NCBI GenBank assembly: GCA_965237895.1
Contig: CBDEGR010000001.1
Location: forward strand, 558,001-622,000
Source of the DNA: CBDEGR01 sp965237895
GTDB taxonomy: Bacteria > Acidobacteriota > Terriglobia > UBA7540 > JAPUME01
DNA: 64,000 nt
Direction: 5' to 3'
The notes beneath the pieces are model-generated. The model saw only the letters and a program-made list of their open reading frames with translations, made no database searches and was not told where the DNA came from. Below, piece after piece: positions 53,034 to 62,957 of the stretch. A program made the position numbers and the translations under genes. Every line of letters starts with the position of its first letter. The first letter of the stretch is position 1.

Positions 53034-54177
53034 ACCCAGAAATACATCGGGTAGCCTCTACCGCCGGCGCGATTCACGCGTCTGGTGGATGAGCTACCGG
53101 GACCACAGCGGAAAGTTCAGACAGGAGTCAACCGGTGAGAGGGAAAGAGGCGAAGCCGAGAAGGTGATGCGTAAACGGTTGGTGGCTCGCGACGAGGGGT
53201 TGCTGCCCAGCGCCGCGCCGGACGGTGGGATCAGCTTCAACCAGTGGGCGGACTGGTTCCTGGAGAAGCGCTCTCAACCGCCCTTCCGGAGCGAGAAGAC
53301 CCATCTACAAAACCTCGGCGCGCTGAAGCTCCTCAGGCCTCGGTTCGGCGCGAACCGACTCTCGGACATCACACCGGAGGAGATCGAATCGTATCTGATG
53401 ACAAGATTGAACACCGGCAAACGGGTGCACACTAAGATGGGGCTGCAGTTGCGCGGCAAGCTCAACCCGGCCACCGTGCATCAGGAGTTTCGCGTCCTGC
53501 GACGCATCCTGAACGTGGCGGTGAAGAAGCGGCGGCTTGCGGTCAATCCGTGCAGTGGGGTGGAGTTTCCGGTGCCGTTGGCGGGTACGACGCGCAAGCC
53601 GCACTATCTGAGTGCCTCGGAGCAGGTTCGGCTGGAAGCCTGCGCCCCGGTGTACTTGCGCAACATCATCGTGATCATGGTGGAGATGGGGCTGCGGCCC
53701 TATCGCGAGTTGATCCCGATGCGGAAGCAACAGGTGGATATGCAGAACGGGATCGTGCATCTGCCGGATTCCAAGACGGTGAACGGCATCGCGGACATGC
53801 CGATGACGGAGCGAGCTTGCGAAGCGTTCGCCTCGCAGATGAAGCAGAGCGGCGATTCCGACTATCTGTTCCCGAGCCCGCGGAGGAACTCGCGCAAGCC
53901 GCACATCGCGCCGGTGACCAAGCTGTGGGACCGGACGCTGCAGCGCGCCGGGCTGCCGCATTTTTCGTTATACGAGTTGCGCCATACGTTTGCGACCCGG
54001 CTCAGCGCCGGGGGCGTGGCGGATCATTTCGTGACGCAGATGCTGCGGCAAGGCGATTCGCAGGTGTTCAAGCGCTACAGCCAGGCGAAGCTGAACATGA
54101 TGCGGGAAGCGCTGTCGAAGCTGGACCGGCAGGCGAACGAGCACGGCGCGACTTTCTTTACGGCACTGGCCGGCTAG
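53014..54177 (+). CDS. int: Tyrosine integrase of the conjugative element
   Basis: 387 residues from ATG 53014, set by GGAGG five bases upstream. An arm-binding N-terminus (GSLYRRRDSRVWWMSYRDHS), a core-binding domain and a complete catalytic domain: Arg228 (EMGLRPYREL), Lys254 (PDSKTVNG), Arg323 in ELRHTFATRLSAGG and nucleophile Tyr355 (VFKRYSQ). The frame is intact, unlike the relic copy at 21642. It ends 85 bp from tRNA-Arg(CCU), its likely target. Confidence 0.92.
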   Translation: MNNKTGRPRNTSGSLYRRRDSRVWWMSYRDHSGKFRQESTGERERGEAEKVMRKRLVARDEGLLPSAAPDGGISFNQWADWFLEKRSQPPFRSEKTHLQNLGALKLLRPRFGANRLSDITPEEIESYLMTRLNTGKRVHTKMGLQLRGKLNPATVHQEFRVLRRILNVAVKKRRLAVNPCSGVEFPVPLAGTTRKPHYLSASEQVRLEACAPVYLRNIIVIMVEMGLRPYRELIPMRKQQVDMQNGIVHLPDSKTVNGIADMPMTERACEAFASQMKQSGDSDYLFPSPRRNSRKPHIAPVTKLWDRTLQRAGLPHFSLYELRHTFATRLSAGGVADHFVTQMLRQGDSQVFKRYSQAKLNMMREALSKLDRQANEHGATFFTALAG

Positions 54178-54204
54178 GGCCAGTTATTTGACGGTTTCTT
54201 TACG
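54153..54204 (+). repeat. Direct repeats at the integrase 3' end (possible arm-type sites)
   Basis: TTTCTTTACG occurs at 54153-54162 and 54195-54204, and a related TTTGACGG lies between them. The position matches the TTTTGTCACGG repeats after the relic integrase. Confidence 0.4.
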
Positions 54205-54262
54205 TTTCCGTCTTCCGCAACGAGAGGAAAGAAATACAAGTGCTGAAAACAAAGAAGTTAAA

Positions 54263-54339
<77 letters not shown>

Positions 54340-54400
54340 GCTTACCTCCATCCTACCACCGCTCCCTTTCCCGGTACAGGCAGGAAGCGGGCCCCCGCCG

Positions 54401-54418
54401 GGTAGTGTCCTAATTTGA
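54401..54418 (+). repeat. Left terminal inverted repeat of the cassette
   Basis: GGTAGTGTCCTAATTTGA; its exact reverse complement is at 55908-55925. Confidence 0.9.
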
Positions 54419-54512
54419 TATTTGTGGGTTGGTGGCGGCCTCGGAAAGTAAGGCCGCCAGGGGATCATGTCGCAGCCTTCCTATCTAATGCGTCAAATAG
54501 TGGCAGCCCGAT

Positions 54513-55544
54513 TTATTTCGGTAAGGCCCTATTGATCAGGCTCTTGAATTGGTCCCATTTATCGCACGCCTTCATAAGCGTTGTGACAGATGCTAGATGC
54601 TGAAGCAGTCGGGGATGCCCCAAGTCTTCCGTCAGCCGCCGGTGGAGATGGTGTTTGAGTCTTCCCTTTTCATCGCGTGGAGTCACCTTTTTCAACTCAT
54701 CCAAGACGCCAGGAGCAAGGCGCGCATAGACCAAATCATTTGTGAGATGGCCAATGTACTGTGGTCTCCTCACGGTCCCATTGTAAGGAAGATTTCTAAG
54801 TCTGAACAATTCCTTATAGAAATCGGCGGGGAAGGTTTTAATCCACTTCTTGAGCTCTTTCGCCACAAATGCCTCAAGGATTTTGGCCAGCGCGTCCCGT
54901 GCGCGATCCGCTTGGTATCCCGTTGCTTCATCGACCAGGGCAATGATTCCCACTCTGGCGAATCCACGAACTAGGATTTCGCATTGTTCTGCAATATGCT
55001 CTTGCTGATAATGCAGCTTCTCGGCTTTCCTTGCAGCCAAAACAGCATCACACAAGTCTGCTAATACCGTAGCCTCATAGCCGTAGGCTATTCCACCCGT
55101 GGTAGATTGAAAGCGGATAGGGTTATTGATCATCTCCGCTAACTTCATAGGAATAAAGGGTGAAAGTGCTTTTGTTGCTACAAATTTAGCTAAACGATCA
55201 CCACCGCCGCGACCAGCGGTTCCTTGCTTCATGTCAAGTGAGGAGAGCATCCCACGCTGTACCAAAACACGCCGCCCATCGGCAAGAACATAACAGGGGA
55301 TTTCAAGTTTCCCAATCCGAAGGGGTCTGTCTGGTGAACCGTGAGTTGCTTGGGGTACTTCCGTTAGTTTTCCAGCTTTGCGCCATCGGGTTTCTACTGC
55401 ATTCCTGGCAATCTGACTGCGCGCCTCCGGCGTCAGCCGCTTTGCACGAGCACGACCGCCTTTAGCAGCCCCGATCTTTGAAAGAGTTTTTGCCGCTTCG
55501 CTCTTATCGAACAACGGCGGCTGGTTCATTTCTTCGTCAGGCAT
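54513..55544 (-). CDS. P63C domain-containing protein
   Basis: 343 residues from ATG 55544, chosen because GGAGGTAA lies eight bases upstream; a longer reading to 55595 has no such site. A basic N-terminus (AAKGGRARAKRLTPEARSQI) precedes a conserved middle and a C-terminal P63C domain (VDEATGYQADRARDALAKIL, LRNLPYNGTVRRPQYIGHLT, RLAPGVLDELKK). P63C proteins occur in phages and mobile elements; the function is unknown. The Tyr/Arg-rich core suggests nucleic acid contact. It is the main cargo of the cassette. Confidence 0.85.
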   Translation of the reverse strand: MPDEEMNQPPLFDKSEAAKTLSKIGAAKGGRARAKRLTPEARSQIARNAVETRWRKAGKLTEVPQATHGSPDRPLRIGKLEIPCYVLADGRRVLVQRGMLSSLDMKQGTAGRGGGDRLAKFVATKALSPFIPMKLAEMINNPIRFQSTTGGIAYGYEATVLADLCDAVLAARKAEKLHYQQEHIAEQCEILVRGFARVGIIALVDEATGYQADRARDALAKILEAFVAKELKKWIKTFPADFYKELFRLRNLPYNGTVRRPQYIGHLTNDLVYARLAPGVLDELKKVTPRDEKGRLKHHLHRRLTEDLGHPRLLQHLASVTTLMKACDKWDQFKSLINRALPK

Positions 55545-55566
55545 GATCGTATTACCTCCGATTGAA

Positions 55567-55595
55567 ATAATACATGCCCGTGCAGGAATTGTCAA
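55567..55595 (-). promoter_or_regulatory. Strong sigma70-like promoter of the P63C gene
   Basis: On the minus strand TTGACA (55590-55595), a 17-bp spacer, TATTAT (55567-55572). The palindrome TGCACGTGCA just upstream (about 55630) and the GTGCAGG within the spacer could be operator sites. Confidence 0.75.
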
Positions 55596-55759
55596 TACTT
55601 GCCCGAGTAACTATTTATCTTGACTTCTTGCACGTGCACGTATAGGATTAGGGGTGGAAAGAAAGGCCCCGCGATGGCTGCAAGTGTAACGAATCACCTT
55701 TGGTCTATTGAGGAGATTCTGAATTCGGGGGCATCCATCTGATTCTAGGAGAATTGTAA

Positions 55760-55894
55760 ATGGCTGACAAAATTATTGACCACCAAACATGTACTTTCTG
55801 CAAGGGCAAAGGGAAATTGGAACCGACTGGACAGGTCTGTGACGTTTGCAAAGGGACAGGGCAAATGCCTATTTACGAGGAGCCTTCAAGTTAA
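55760..55894 (+). CDS. 44-residue DnaJ-type zinc-knuckle peptide
   Basis: MADKIIDHQTCTFCKGKGKL start; two CxxCxGxG motifs (CTFCKGKG and CDVCKGTG), the spacing of one DnaJ zinc-binding module. TAGGAGAATTGTAA precedes the start. Divergent from the P63C gene in the same cassette. It probably binds zinc; whether it works with the P63C protein is unknown. Confidence 0.6.
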   Translation: MADKIIDHQTCTFCKGKGKLEPTGQVCDVCKGTGQMPIYEEPSS

Positions 55895-55907
55895 TTGGCC
55901 CAAGGGT

Positions 55908-55925
55908 TCAAATTAGGACACTACC
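55908..55925 (-). repeat. Right terminal inverted repeat of the cassette
   Basis: TCAAATTAGGACACTACC, exact reverse complement of the left end. Confidence 0.9.
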
Positions 55926-55988
55926 CCCCGCCGGAAGCAGGTGCCGCCCTCCGCCCATAAGTGGTAAAATGGGTGGAGGCTATCCGAT

Positions 55989-57113
55989 TTGGTATCCATC
56001 GCCCGCAAGAATCTTTTCCACGACAAGATACGCTTCTTTGTCGCCATCGCCGGCATCCAGTTTTCGGTCCTTCTGATTACGATTCAATTCGGGGTCTTCC
56101 TACGCTTTCTCACCAACGCATCGGTATTGATCGACCACGCCGGCGCGGACCTGTGGATTACGGCAACAAACCTGCAGAACTTCGACTTCGGCCGTCCCTT
56201 TTCGGAGAAGAAGGTCTACCTCGCGCGCGAGGTGCCGGGCGTCCTGTGGGCGGAAAAGTACCTCATGGCGTTCTGTTACTGGAAGACGCCCTCCGGCAGC
56301 CAGGAGAGCGTTCAGGTGGTGGGCTTCAATCCGCAGACGATGGTCGGAGCCCCCTGGGATATCGTAGAGGGGAACATTAAAGATGTGAAGAAACCCATGG
56401 CGGTCTTCTACGATCAGGCCGAAGCGGACCGGCTGGGGCGGATTCCGATAGGTGGCGAGACAGAGATCAATAATCGACGGGTCCGTGTCGCGGGCATCAC
56501 CCGGGGAGCGAAATCCTTCATTCAGGCCGCCTACATTTTCACCTCCTACAAAAACGCGGCCAACCTGGCATTTTTCAGCCGCGGCAACACCGTCTATATC
56601 CTGGCGAAGGTCACTCCCGGCTATGACGTGGAAGCCGTAAAGCAGAGGCTTAAAGAGGTCGTCAAGGATGTGGACGTCTATACCACCCGGGAGTTCAGCA
56701 ATAAGACCCGCGCTTACTGGATGATCAATACCGGCGCGGGGATCGCGCTTCTGAGCGTGGCCATCATGGGCCTGTTCATCGGCACCATCATCGTCGGCCA
56801 GACGATCTATGCCTCTACGACCGAGCACCTGAAAGAGTTTGGGACGCTCAAAGCCATCGGCGCCTCGAACCGCGACATCTACAAGATCATCATCCAGCAA
56901 GCCCTGATCAATTCGGTCATCGGCTTCGTCCTCGGGATGCTCACCACCTACGGCGTCGCTCAACTGATGAAGATAGGGAAACTCGAGGTCTTATTGACCG
57001 GGCCGATTCTGGTGGGAATCTTCGTCATTACGGTGCTGATGTGCCTGTTTTCGTCGATTCTTTCCATCTACAAGGTGATGCAAATCGACCCGGCGCTGAT
57101 CTTTAAGTCGTAG
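55989..57113 (+). CDS. ABC transporter permease (FtsX/MacB-fold, DevC-like)
   Basis: 374 residues from TTG 55989 (GGAGG ten bases upstream). One N-terminal membrane helix (FFVAIAGIQFSVLLITIQFG), a large periplasmic domain and three C-terminal helices (ALLSVAIMGLFIGTIIVGQT, NSVIGFVLGMLTTYGVAQLM, LVGIFVITVLMCLFSSILSI) give the FtsX/MacB layout. The segment LKEFGTLKAIGASNRDIYKI is the coupling helix for the ATPase. First gene of a three-gene exporter. The P63C cassette lies only 63 bp upstream and may have displaced the native promoter. Confidence 0.9.
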   Translation: MVSIARKNLFHDKIRFFVAIAGIQFSVLLITIQFGVFLRFLTNASVLIDHAGADLWITATNLQNFDFGRPFSEKKVYLAREVPGVLWAEKYLMAFCYWKTPSGSQESVQVVGFNPQTMVGAPWDIVEGNIKDVKKPMAVFYDQAEADRLGRIPIGGETEINNRRVRVAGITRGAKSFIQAAYIFTSYKNAANLAFFSRGNTVYILAKVTPGYDVEAVKQRLKEVVKDVDVYTTREFSNKTRAYWMINTGAGIALLSVAIMGLFIGTIIVGQTIYASTTEHLKEFGTLKAIGASNRDIYKIIIQQALINSVIGFVLGMLTTYGVAQLMKIGKLEVLLTGPILVGIFVITVLMCLFSSILSIYKVMQIDPALIFKS

Positions 57114-57156
57114 TGGAAATTCAAAGAGAGAAAAGTCCCTGGCAACCGCAGCAACA

Positions 57157-57852
57157 GTGAGTACCAACGGAAAAAACGTCATCGATCTGGAAAACGTCTC
57201 CAAGGTCTACGGCCACGGCGAGTCGGCCGTGCGCGCCGTCGACCGGGTGTCGCTGAAATTGGACCCCGGCAAATTGTTCATCCTGATGGGCCCCTCGGGC
57301 AGCGGCAAGACCACGCTCCTGATGCTGATGGGGTGCCTGCTGAAACCTTCCTCGGGCAGCGTACACCTGTTCGACCATGAGATCAGCTCCATGAGCGAAC
57401 AGGAGCTTCCCGCGGTTCGTCTGGAAAGCATCGGTTTCGTCTTCCAGGGCTTCAACCTTTTCCCGGCGCTGACAGCCGAGGAAAACGTCGAAGCCACCTT
57501 GAACCTGAAAGGCTATCGCGGAGAGGATGCCCGCCGCCGGGCGCGAGACCTGCTGGACCGAGTGGACATGGGAAAGCGGCTCACCCATTTGCCGGAAGAT
57601 TTGAGCGGCGGCGAGAAGCAGCGCGTGGCGCTGGCCCGGGCGCTTGCGGGCGACCCGCCCATCCTGCTGGCCGACGAGCCGACCGGGATGCTCGATTCAA
57701 AGACCGGCCGCAAAATCGTCGAAATCCTCCACGATCTGGCTCACCGGGAAAAGCGGCTGGTTTTTATGGTCAGTCACGACACGCGCATTTTGCACCTGGC
57801 GGATAAAACCTTTTATATGGATGACGGCCGCCTGAATTCGGAGCACTCATGA
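57157..57852 (+). CDS. ABC transporter ATP-binding protein (DevA/LolD-like)
   Basis: 231 residues from GTG 57157. Walker A GPSGSGKTT, Q-loop VFQGFNLFPALTAEEN, signature LSGGEKQR, Walker B PILLADEPTG and the H-loop SHD are all intact. It powers the permease encoded upstream. Overlaps the next start by four bases (ATGA). Confidence 0.93.
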   Translation: MSTNGKNVIDLENVSKVYGHGESAVRAVDRVSLKLDPGKLFILMGPSGSGKTTLLMLMGCLLKPSSGSVHLFDHEISSMSEQELPAVRLESIGFVFQGFNLFPALTAEENVEATLNLKGYRGEDARRRARDLLDRVDMGKRLTHLPEDLSGGEKQRVALARALAGDPPILLADEPTGMLDSKTGRKIVEILHDLAHREKRLVFMVSHDTRILHLADKTFYMDDGRLNSEHS

Positions 57853-59087
57853 CACCCTCCCGGGGAAAACTCATTCTGATGGCCGGGGTGGGAGTCATCG
57901 TCATTGTGCCGATGGTCTTCTGGCTGGTCGCCTCGCACGGAGATCCACGCGCCTCCTTTACCGAGGAGTTCGAGGTCCGTCGGGGCGTCATCGATTCCCA
58001 CATCTCCGCCAGGGGCCGCGTCGAGGGACTCCACTCGCAGGAGATCAAACTGGCGGCGCGCACCTTCGGGCGCATCCTGGAGGTCCATGTCTCAGACGGT
58101 GACCCGGTGAAGAAGGACCAGGTGGTCGCCGTGCTCGAAAATGAAGACAGCAAGGCCCGCGTGGAGGAGGCCCGCGCTCGATTGGTCCGAGCCCGGGCGG
58201 CGCTCGAACGGCTGCTCAAGGGCGCCCGGCCCGAGGAGCGTGAAGCCCGACGGGCGGAAATGGTCGAGGCCCAGGCGCTTGCCGAAAATGCGGCGCAGCA
58301 ACATGAGCGGGTCCGGCAGTTGTTTGAAGCCGACGGCATCGTCTCCCAGGCTGCGCTCGGCCGGGCCGAGCGGGACCGGAAAGCCGCCGGGGCTCGCCTG
58401 ACCTCAGCCCGTGAGCGATATAACCTGATCATGGCTCCGCCGCGTTCCGAAGACGTGACGTCAGCGCGCGCCGGCGTGCAACTGGCCAACGCCCGCCTGA
58501 GGGCCGCTGAGGATTACTTCGATAACACCTTCGTACGGTCTCCGGTCGACGGCATCGTAATCAAGCGCTTTATGAATCCCGGAGAGGCGATTGCCTATGA
58601 ATCCCTCAGCCGCCCCATCCTGAGCGTCTCCGACACTTCCCAGCTGATGATCAGGGCCGAAATCGATGAGACCGACATCGGCAAGGTCAAGCTGGGACAG
58701 GAAGCCCGTGTCACGGCGGACGCCTTCCCCGGCCGGAGTTTCACGGCCCGCCTGGTACGCATCAGCGGCGGGATGGGCAAGAAGGAAATCCTCACCGACA
58801 ACCCCATGGATAAAGTGGATACGGATATCCTGGAGACTTTCCTGGAACTGGAACCGGACGCCCCGCTGCGCGTCGGCCTGCGAGTGGACCTTCATATCCA
58901 GTTGGAATACAAGAACGACACCCTGGTCGTCCCCATTCGTGCGGTGGTCAACGAAGAAGGCACGTCGAAGGTCCGCGTCCGCACGGCGAAGGGAATCGAG
59001 CGGCGTCAGGTGCGTTTGGGATTGCACGACGGCATGTTCATTGAGATTTTGGCGGGACTCGACCCCGGCGAGGTAGTGGTTTACTAG
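57849..59087 (+). CDS. Membrane fusion (periplasmic adaptor) protein, HlyD/DevB-like
   Basis: 412 residues. An N-terminal membrane anchor (LILMAGVGVIVIVPMVFWLV), a split biotinyl-lipoyl domain (ISARGRVEGLHSQEIKL; NTFVRSPVDGIVIKRFMNPG), a long coiled-coil hairpin (about 95-200, Arg/Ala/Glu-rich) and a beta-barrel and membrane-proximal end. It links the inner-membrane ABC exporter to an outer-membrane channel, which is not in the window. DevBCA-type exporters move glycolipids or other envelope material; the substrate here is unknown. Confidence 0.92.
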   Translation: MTPSRGKLILMAGVGVIVIVPMVFWLVASHGDPRASFTEEFEVRRGVIDSHISARGRVEGLHSQEIKLAARTFGRILEVHVSDGDPVKKDQVVAVLENEDSKARVEEARARLVRARAALERLLKGARPEEREARRAEMVEAQALAENAAQQHERVRQLFEADGIVSQAALGRAERDRKAAGARLTSARERYNLIMAPPRSEDVTSARAGVQLANARLRAAEDYFDNTFVRSPVDGIVIKRFMNPGEAIAYESLSRPILSVSDTSQLMIRAEIDETDIGKVKLGQEARVTADAFPGRSFTARLVRISGGMGKKEILTDNPMDKVDTDILETFLELEPDAPLRVGLRVDLHIQLEYKNDTLVVPIRAVVNEEGTSKVRVRTAKGIERRQVRLGLHDGMFIEILAGLDPGEVVVY

Positions 59088-59456
59088 GGTCGAGTGGCCA
59101 GTATAGGAAATAGATATTCCCCACCATCCTGTCATGCTGTGCCCGCCGCGGCGGGCGAAGCATCTCGTTTGGACAGCCGGTAGCGCGGGACCTGTCCCGG
59201 AGTGCCGGGGCCCGTCTTCCAGGTTCCGCGTCTTTGGGGTTTGTGCCCATACGAATGCCGCAGAACCGGACTACGGGTTCTGCGCTACCCACTCCAGACA
59301 TCCTGACCCCGAAGATCGACGCCCCTTGGCAGAAGCCGCGATTCAACGCAAAATCTCCCCATTCAGGCCTCTTTGGGTTGCGGGAAATCCTCACTTAGCC
59401 GATACTTTTCTATGGAGACTTTTTGTAGGCTTTAGGGGGAACCCTTCCAGGAGACT
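59088..59456. other. Intergenic upstream of metH; palindromes only
   Basis: Contains the perfect palindrome GCCCGCCGCGGCGGGC (about 59141-59156) and repeats of CAGAACCGG/GTAG. No cobalamin or SAM riboswitch consensus (no GCCACTG box) was recognised by eye. Confidence 0.4.
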
Positions 59457-62400
59457 ATGAGCGCATATTTACAGGCCGTGCGGGACCGCGTGGTAATCTA
59501 TGACGGCGCGATGGGCACCTCCCTCCAGGCGCATGATCTCTCTCTGGATGACTACTGGGCCAAAGAGGGCTGCTCCGAGGTCCTGGTCCTGAGCCGTCCG
59601 GATGTGGTTCGCGACATTCATGCTTCCTTTTTCAAAGTGGGCTGCGACGTCGTCGAAACGAACACCTTCGGCGCGACGCGCATCGTACTGGCCGAATACG
59701 ACCTTCAGGACAAGGTCGCAGAAATCAACCTTGCCGCCGTCTCACTCGCCCGCCAGGTGGCCAGCGATTTCTCGACCCCCGAGAAGCCGCGCTTCGTCGC
59801 CGGCTCCATGGGCCCCACGACCAAGCTTCCTTCGCTCGGCCACATCGGATTCGACGACATGGCCGAAGCCTACCAGGAACAGGCTGCCGCCCTCATCGAA
59901 GGTGGCGTGGACGTGCTGCTCATCGAAACCTGCCAGGACCTGTTGCAGGGCAAGGCCGCACTAGCCGGGGTCTTCGACGCCATACAGGCAGCCGGGAAAC
60001 GCCTTCCCGTAACCTTACAGGTGACGCTCGAGCCCACCGGCACCATGCTCCTGGGAACTGAAATCGGCGCCGCCCTGGCGGCGCTCGAACCCTTTGACAT
60101 CGACCTTCTGGGCCTCAACTGCGCCACCGGGCCGGAGGAGATGAACGATGCCGTTCGCTTCCTCTGCCACAATTCTCCGAAGCACGTCTCCGTGCTCCCC
60201 AACGCCGGGCTGCCGCAAAACGTCGGCGGCCAGGCCGTCTATACGCTGAAACCGGCTGAGCTGGCCGAATATCACAAACGCTTCGTCGCGGAGTACGGCG
60301 TGCGCGTCGTGGGCGGCTGCTGCGGGACTACGCCCGAACACCTGAAGGCGGTGGTCAAGACGGTCGGGAAGCTCGAGCCGGCTCACCGGGAAGTAGTACC
60401 GGTGGCCGCGGCCTCGAGCGCCTATAGCGCCGTGCCGCTCGACCTGGACCCCAAACCCCTGGTCGTGGCCGAGGAGATGAACACCACGACGCAGAAGGAC
60501 GACTTCCGCAAGCTGGTTCAGAGGGGGGAAATACGACGACATCCTGTCGCTGGCGAAAAGGCTCGTCAATCAGGGTTCGCACATGCTCGACCTGTGCTGC
60601 GCCATCGTCGGCGAGGATGAAAAGGCCTACGTCTCGGCGGTGCTCGAAAAGATCGCCACCCGCGTGCCCGCGCCGATTCTGGTCGATTCGACCGAGGCCG
60701 ATGTCGTCGAAGAGGGCCTCAAACGCATCCCGGGCAAAGCCATCATCAACTCCATCAACCTGGAGGACGGCGAGACGCGCACGGACAAGGTCCTGCCCAT
60801 GGCCAAGCGTTACGGGGCCGGGGTCATCGCGCTCACCATTGATGAAGACGGCATGGCGCTGAAAGCTGAAAAGAAGGTGGCCATCGCCAAGCGTATCTTC
60901 GAGCTGGCCACGAAAAAGCACGGCATCCGGCCCATCGACCTGATCTTCGACCTGCTTACGCTTCCGGTCTCGACCGGTCAGGAGGAGTACCGCACCGCAG
61001 GGCTGGAAACGCTGAAGGCGGTACGCCTCTTGAAGAAGGAGCTGCCGGAAGTAAAGACCATCCTGGGCGTGAGCAATATCTCTTTCGGCCTGAGCGCTTA
61101 TTCCCGGCGGGTGCTGAACAGCGTCTTCACGCATGAGGCAGTGAACCACGGCCTCGACATTGCCATCGTCAACTACGCCAAGATTTACCCGCTCTACAAG
61201 ATTCCCGAGCGCGAGGTGGCGCTGGCCCGGCGGCTGATCTTCCACGACACATCCGACGGCGAACCGCTGACCAAATTCATGGAGCATTTCTCGGGCATCA
61301 AGAAAAAACCGGAGACCCCGGTCGAAGACCTGGTGAAGCTCTCGGCCGAGGACCGCCTGAAACACTGCATCATCAACGGCGAAAAGGCTATCGGTGAAGG
61401 CCCGCGTCGGCAAGCGTTGGAGCAGATTCTGGAGGAAGCGCTCGAACGCTACACCCCGCTCGAACTGATCAATGACGTCCTGCTCGACGGCATGCGCACC
61501 GTGGGCGAGCTTTTCGGCGCGCGCAAGATGCAGCTTCCCTCGGTGCTCGATTCAGCTTCGGTGATGAAGCAGGCCGTCGCCTACCTGGAACCGAAGATGG
61601 ATAAAGTGGAGGGCACGCACAAAGGAATCATCGTCCTTGCAACGGTCAAGGGTGACGTGCACGACATCGGCAAGAATCTGGTCGATATCATCCTCTCGAA
61701 TAACGGCTATCGGGTGGAGAACCTGGGAATCAAGCAGCCGGGGGCGAACATTATCAGCGCTGCGGAAAAAATCGGCGCAGACGCCATCGGCCTGAGCGGG
61801 TTGCTGGTCAAATCGACCGTCGAGATGAAGTACGTCTTGCAGGACCTCGAACGGCAAGGGCTGAAGTTTCCCGTGCTTTGCGGCGGGGCGGCGCTCACGC
61901 GGAAGTATGTCGAGGCCGACCTGCGGCGAGAGTACTCCTCGGCCGTCTTCTACGGAGAGGACGCCTTTGCGGGACTCCACATCATGGGCGACCTCACATC
62001 GGAAAACGAGCAGGAACGCGAGAGCAAGCTCAAAGAAGGACGCACGCCGAAAGAAGCTCCAAAGCCGGCAGTCGTGTTAGAGGAAGCTCCGGCGATCCGC
62101 TCCGAGGCCGTGGCCCCCGCCCCGGACATCCCCACGCCGCCGTTTTTCGGCGCGCGAACCGAAACCGGCTTCGACCTGCGGGAGGTCTTCGACTACATCA
62201 ACGAGACGGCGCTGTTCAAAAACCAGTGGCAGTTGAAGACCGCCTCGAAGGACGACTACCTGCGCCTGGTGGAGGAGAAATACCAGCGCATTTTGAAAGA
62301 CCTTCAGGAGAAGGCCATTGCCGGGGGCTGGCTCGAACCCCGCGCCGTTTACGGCTACTTCCCCTGCCGTTCGGATGGCAACGACGTGATTCTTTATGCG

Positions 62401-62943
62401 CCTTCTGAAAACGGCACGCCGCCCGATAACCCCAAACCAAAGGAAATCCAGCGGTTCACCTTCCCGCGCCAGAAGCAGGGGCGTCTGCTCTCGATTGCCG
62501 ATTACTTTGCGCCGCGTGATGGCGACCGCACGGACGTCATCGGCCTCTCGGTGGTGACGATGGGCGCGCGGGTATCCGAAGAGACCCAGAAATTATTCGA
62601 AGCGGGAGAGTATACCCCTTACCTCTACCTGCACGGGCTGGGGGTCGAGTCCGCCGAAGCGCTGGCGGAGCTGCTCCACAAGAGAATGAGGGAAGAGTTG
62701 GGCATCGCGGGCGCCGATGGAAAGCGGACCACGGACCTGTTTCACCAGAAGTATTGCGGCTCGCGCTACTCGTTCGGCTACCCGGCCTGCCCGAACCTGG
62801 AAGACCAGACGAAAATCTTCGCGCTGCTCCATCCTGAGGAGGCCATCGGAGTCCGCCTCACCTCCACCTTCCAGCTCGAGCCGGAACAATCCACCTCCGC
62901 CATCGTCGTCCATCACCCGCAAGCCAAGTACTTCATGGTGTAA
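59457..62943 (+). CDS. metH: Cobalamin-dependent methionine synthase (one frameshift)
   Basis: About 1161 residues once one G is removed from the G6 run near 60525 (QRGKYDDILSLAKRL is then read). Domains in order: homocysteine binding (ETNTFGATR, zinc ligands in VGGCCGTTPEHL), pterin binding (VDSTEADVVEEGLKRIPGKA, NSINLEDGE), cobalamin cap and Rossmann (base-off DVHDIGKN motif) and the AdoMet reactivation domain (RYSFGYPACPNLED). It methylates homocysteine to methionine using methyltetrahydrofolate. Start ATG 59457 has AGGAG just upstream. The indel lies in a homopolymer and may be a sequencing error. Convergent with a cystathionine gamma-synthase-type gene, fitting methionine metabolism. Confidence 0.93.
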
Positions 62944-62957
62944 GCGGACCTGGACAT

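Larger units (their letters stand above)
37300..54262 (+). mobile_element. Integrative conjugative element with Trb/VirB-type secretion system
   Basis: A colinear set of conjugation genes on one strand, ending with excisionase and integrase next to tRNA-Arg(CCU). The left border is approximate: no direct repeat of the tRNA end was found by eye. VirB1 and VirB7 homologues and a classical relaxase are not seen. Many genes carry one or two indels. Confidence 0.75.
54401..55925. mobile_element. Transposase-less insertion cassette carrying a P63C-domain gene
   Basis: 1525 bp bounded by perfect 18-bp terminal inverted repeats GGTAGTGTCCTAATTTGA and flanked by the 8-bp direct repeat CCCCGCCG (54393-54400 and 55926-55933). 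An 8-bp duplication and GG-TAGTGTCC ends fit IS1595-type elements, but no transposase is inside: only a P63C-domain gene and a small zinc-knuckle peptide. It resembles a mobile insertion cassette moved in trans. Confidence 0.8.

Noticed and set aside
54513..55544. Transposase of the 54.4-kb cassette
   Set aside because: The protein has the P63C pattern and no DDE or HUH motif; the cassette needs a transposase in trans.
59088..59456. Cobalamin or SAM riboswitch before metH
   Set aside because: No consensus box or multi-helix layout could be recognised by eye; a covariance-model search would be needed.
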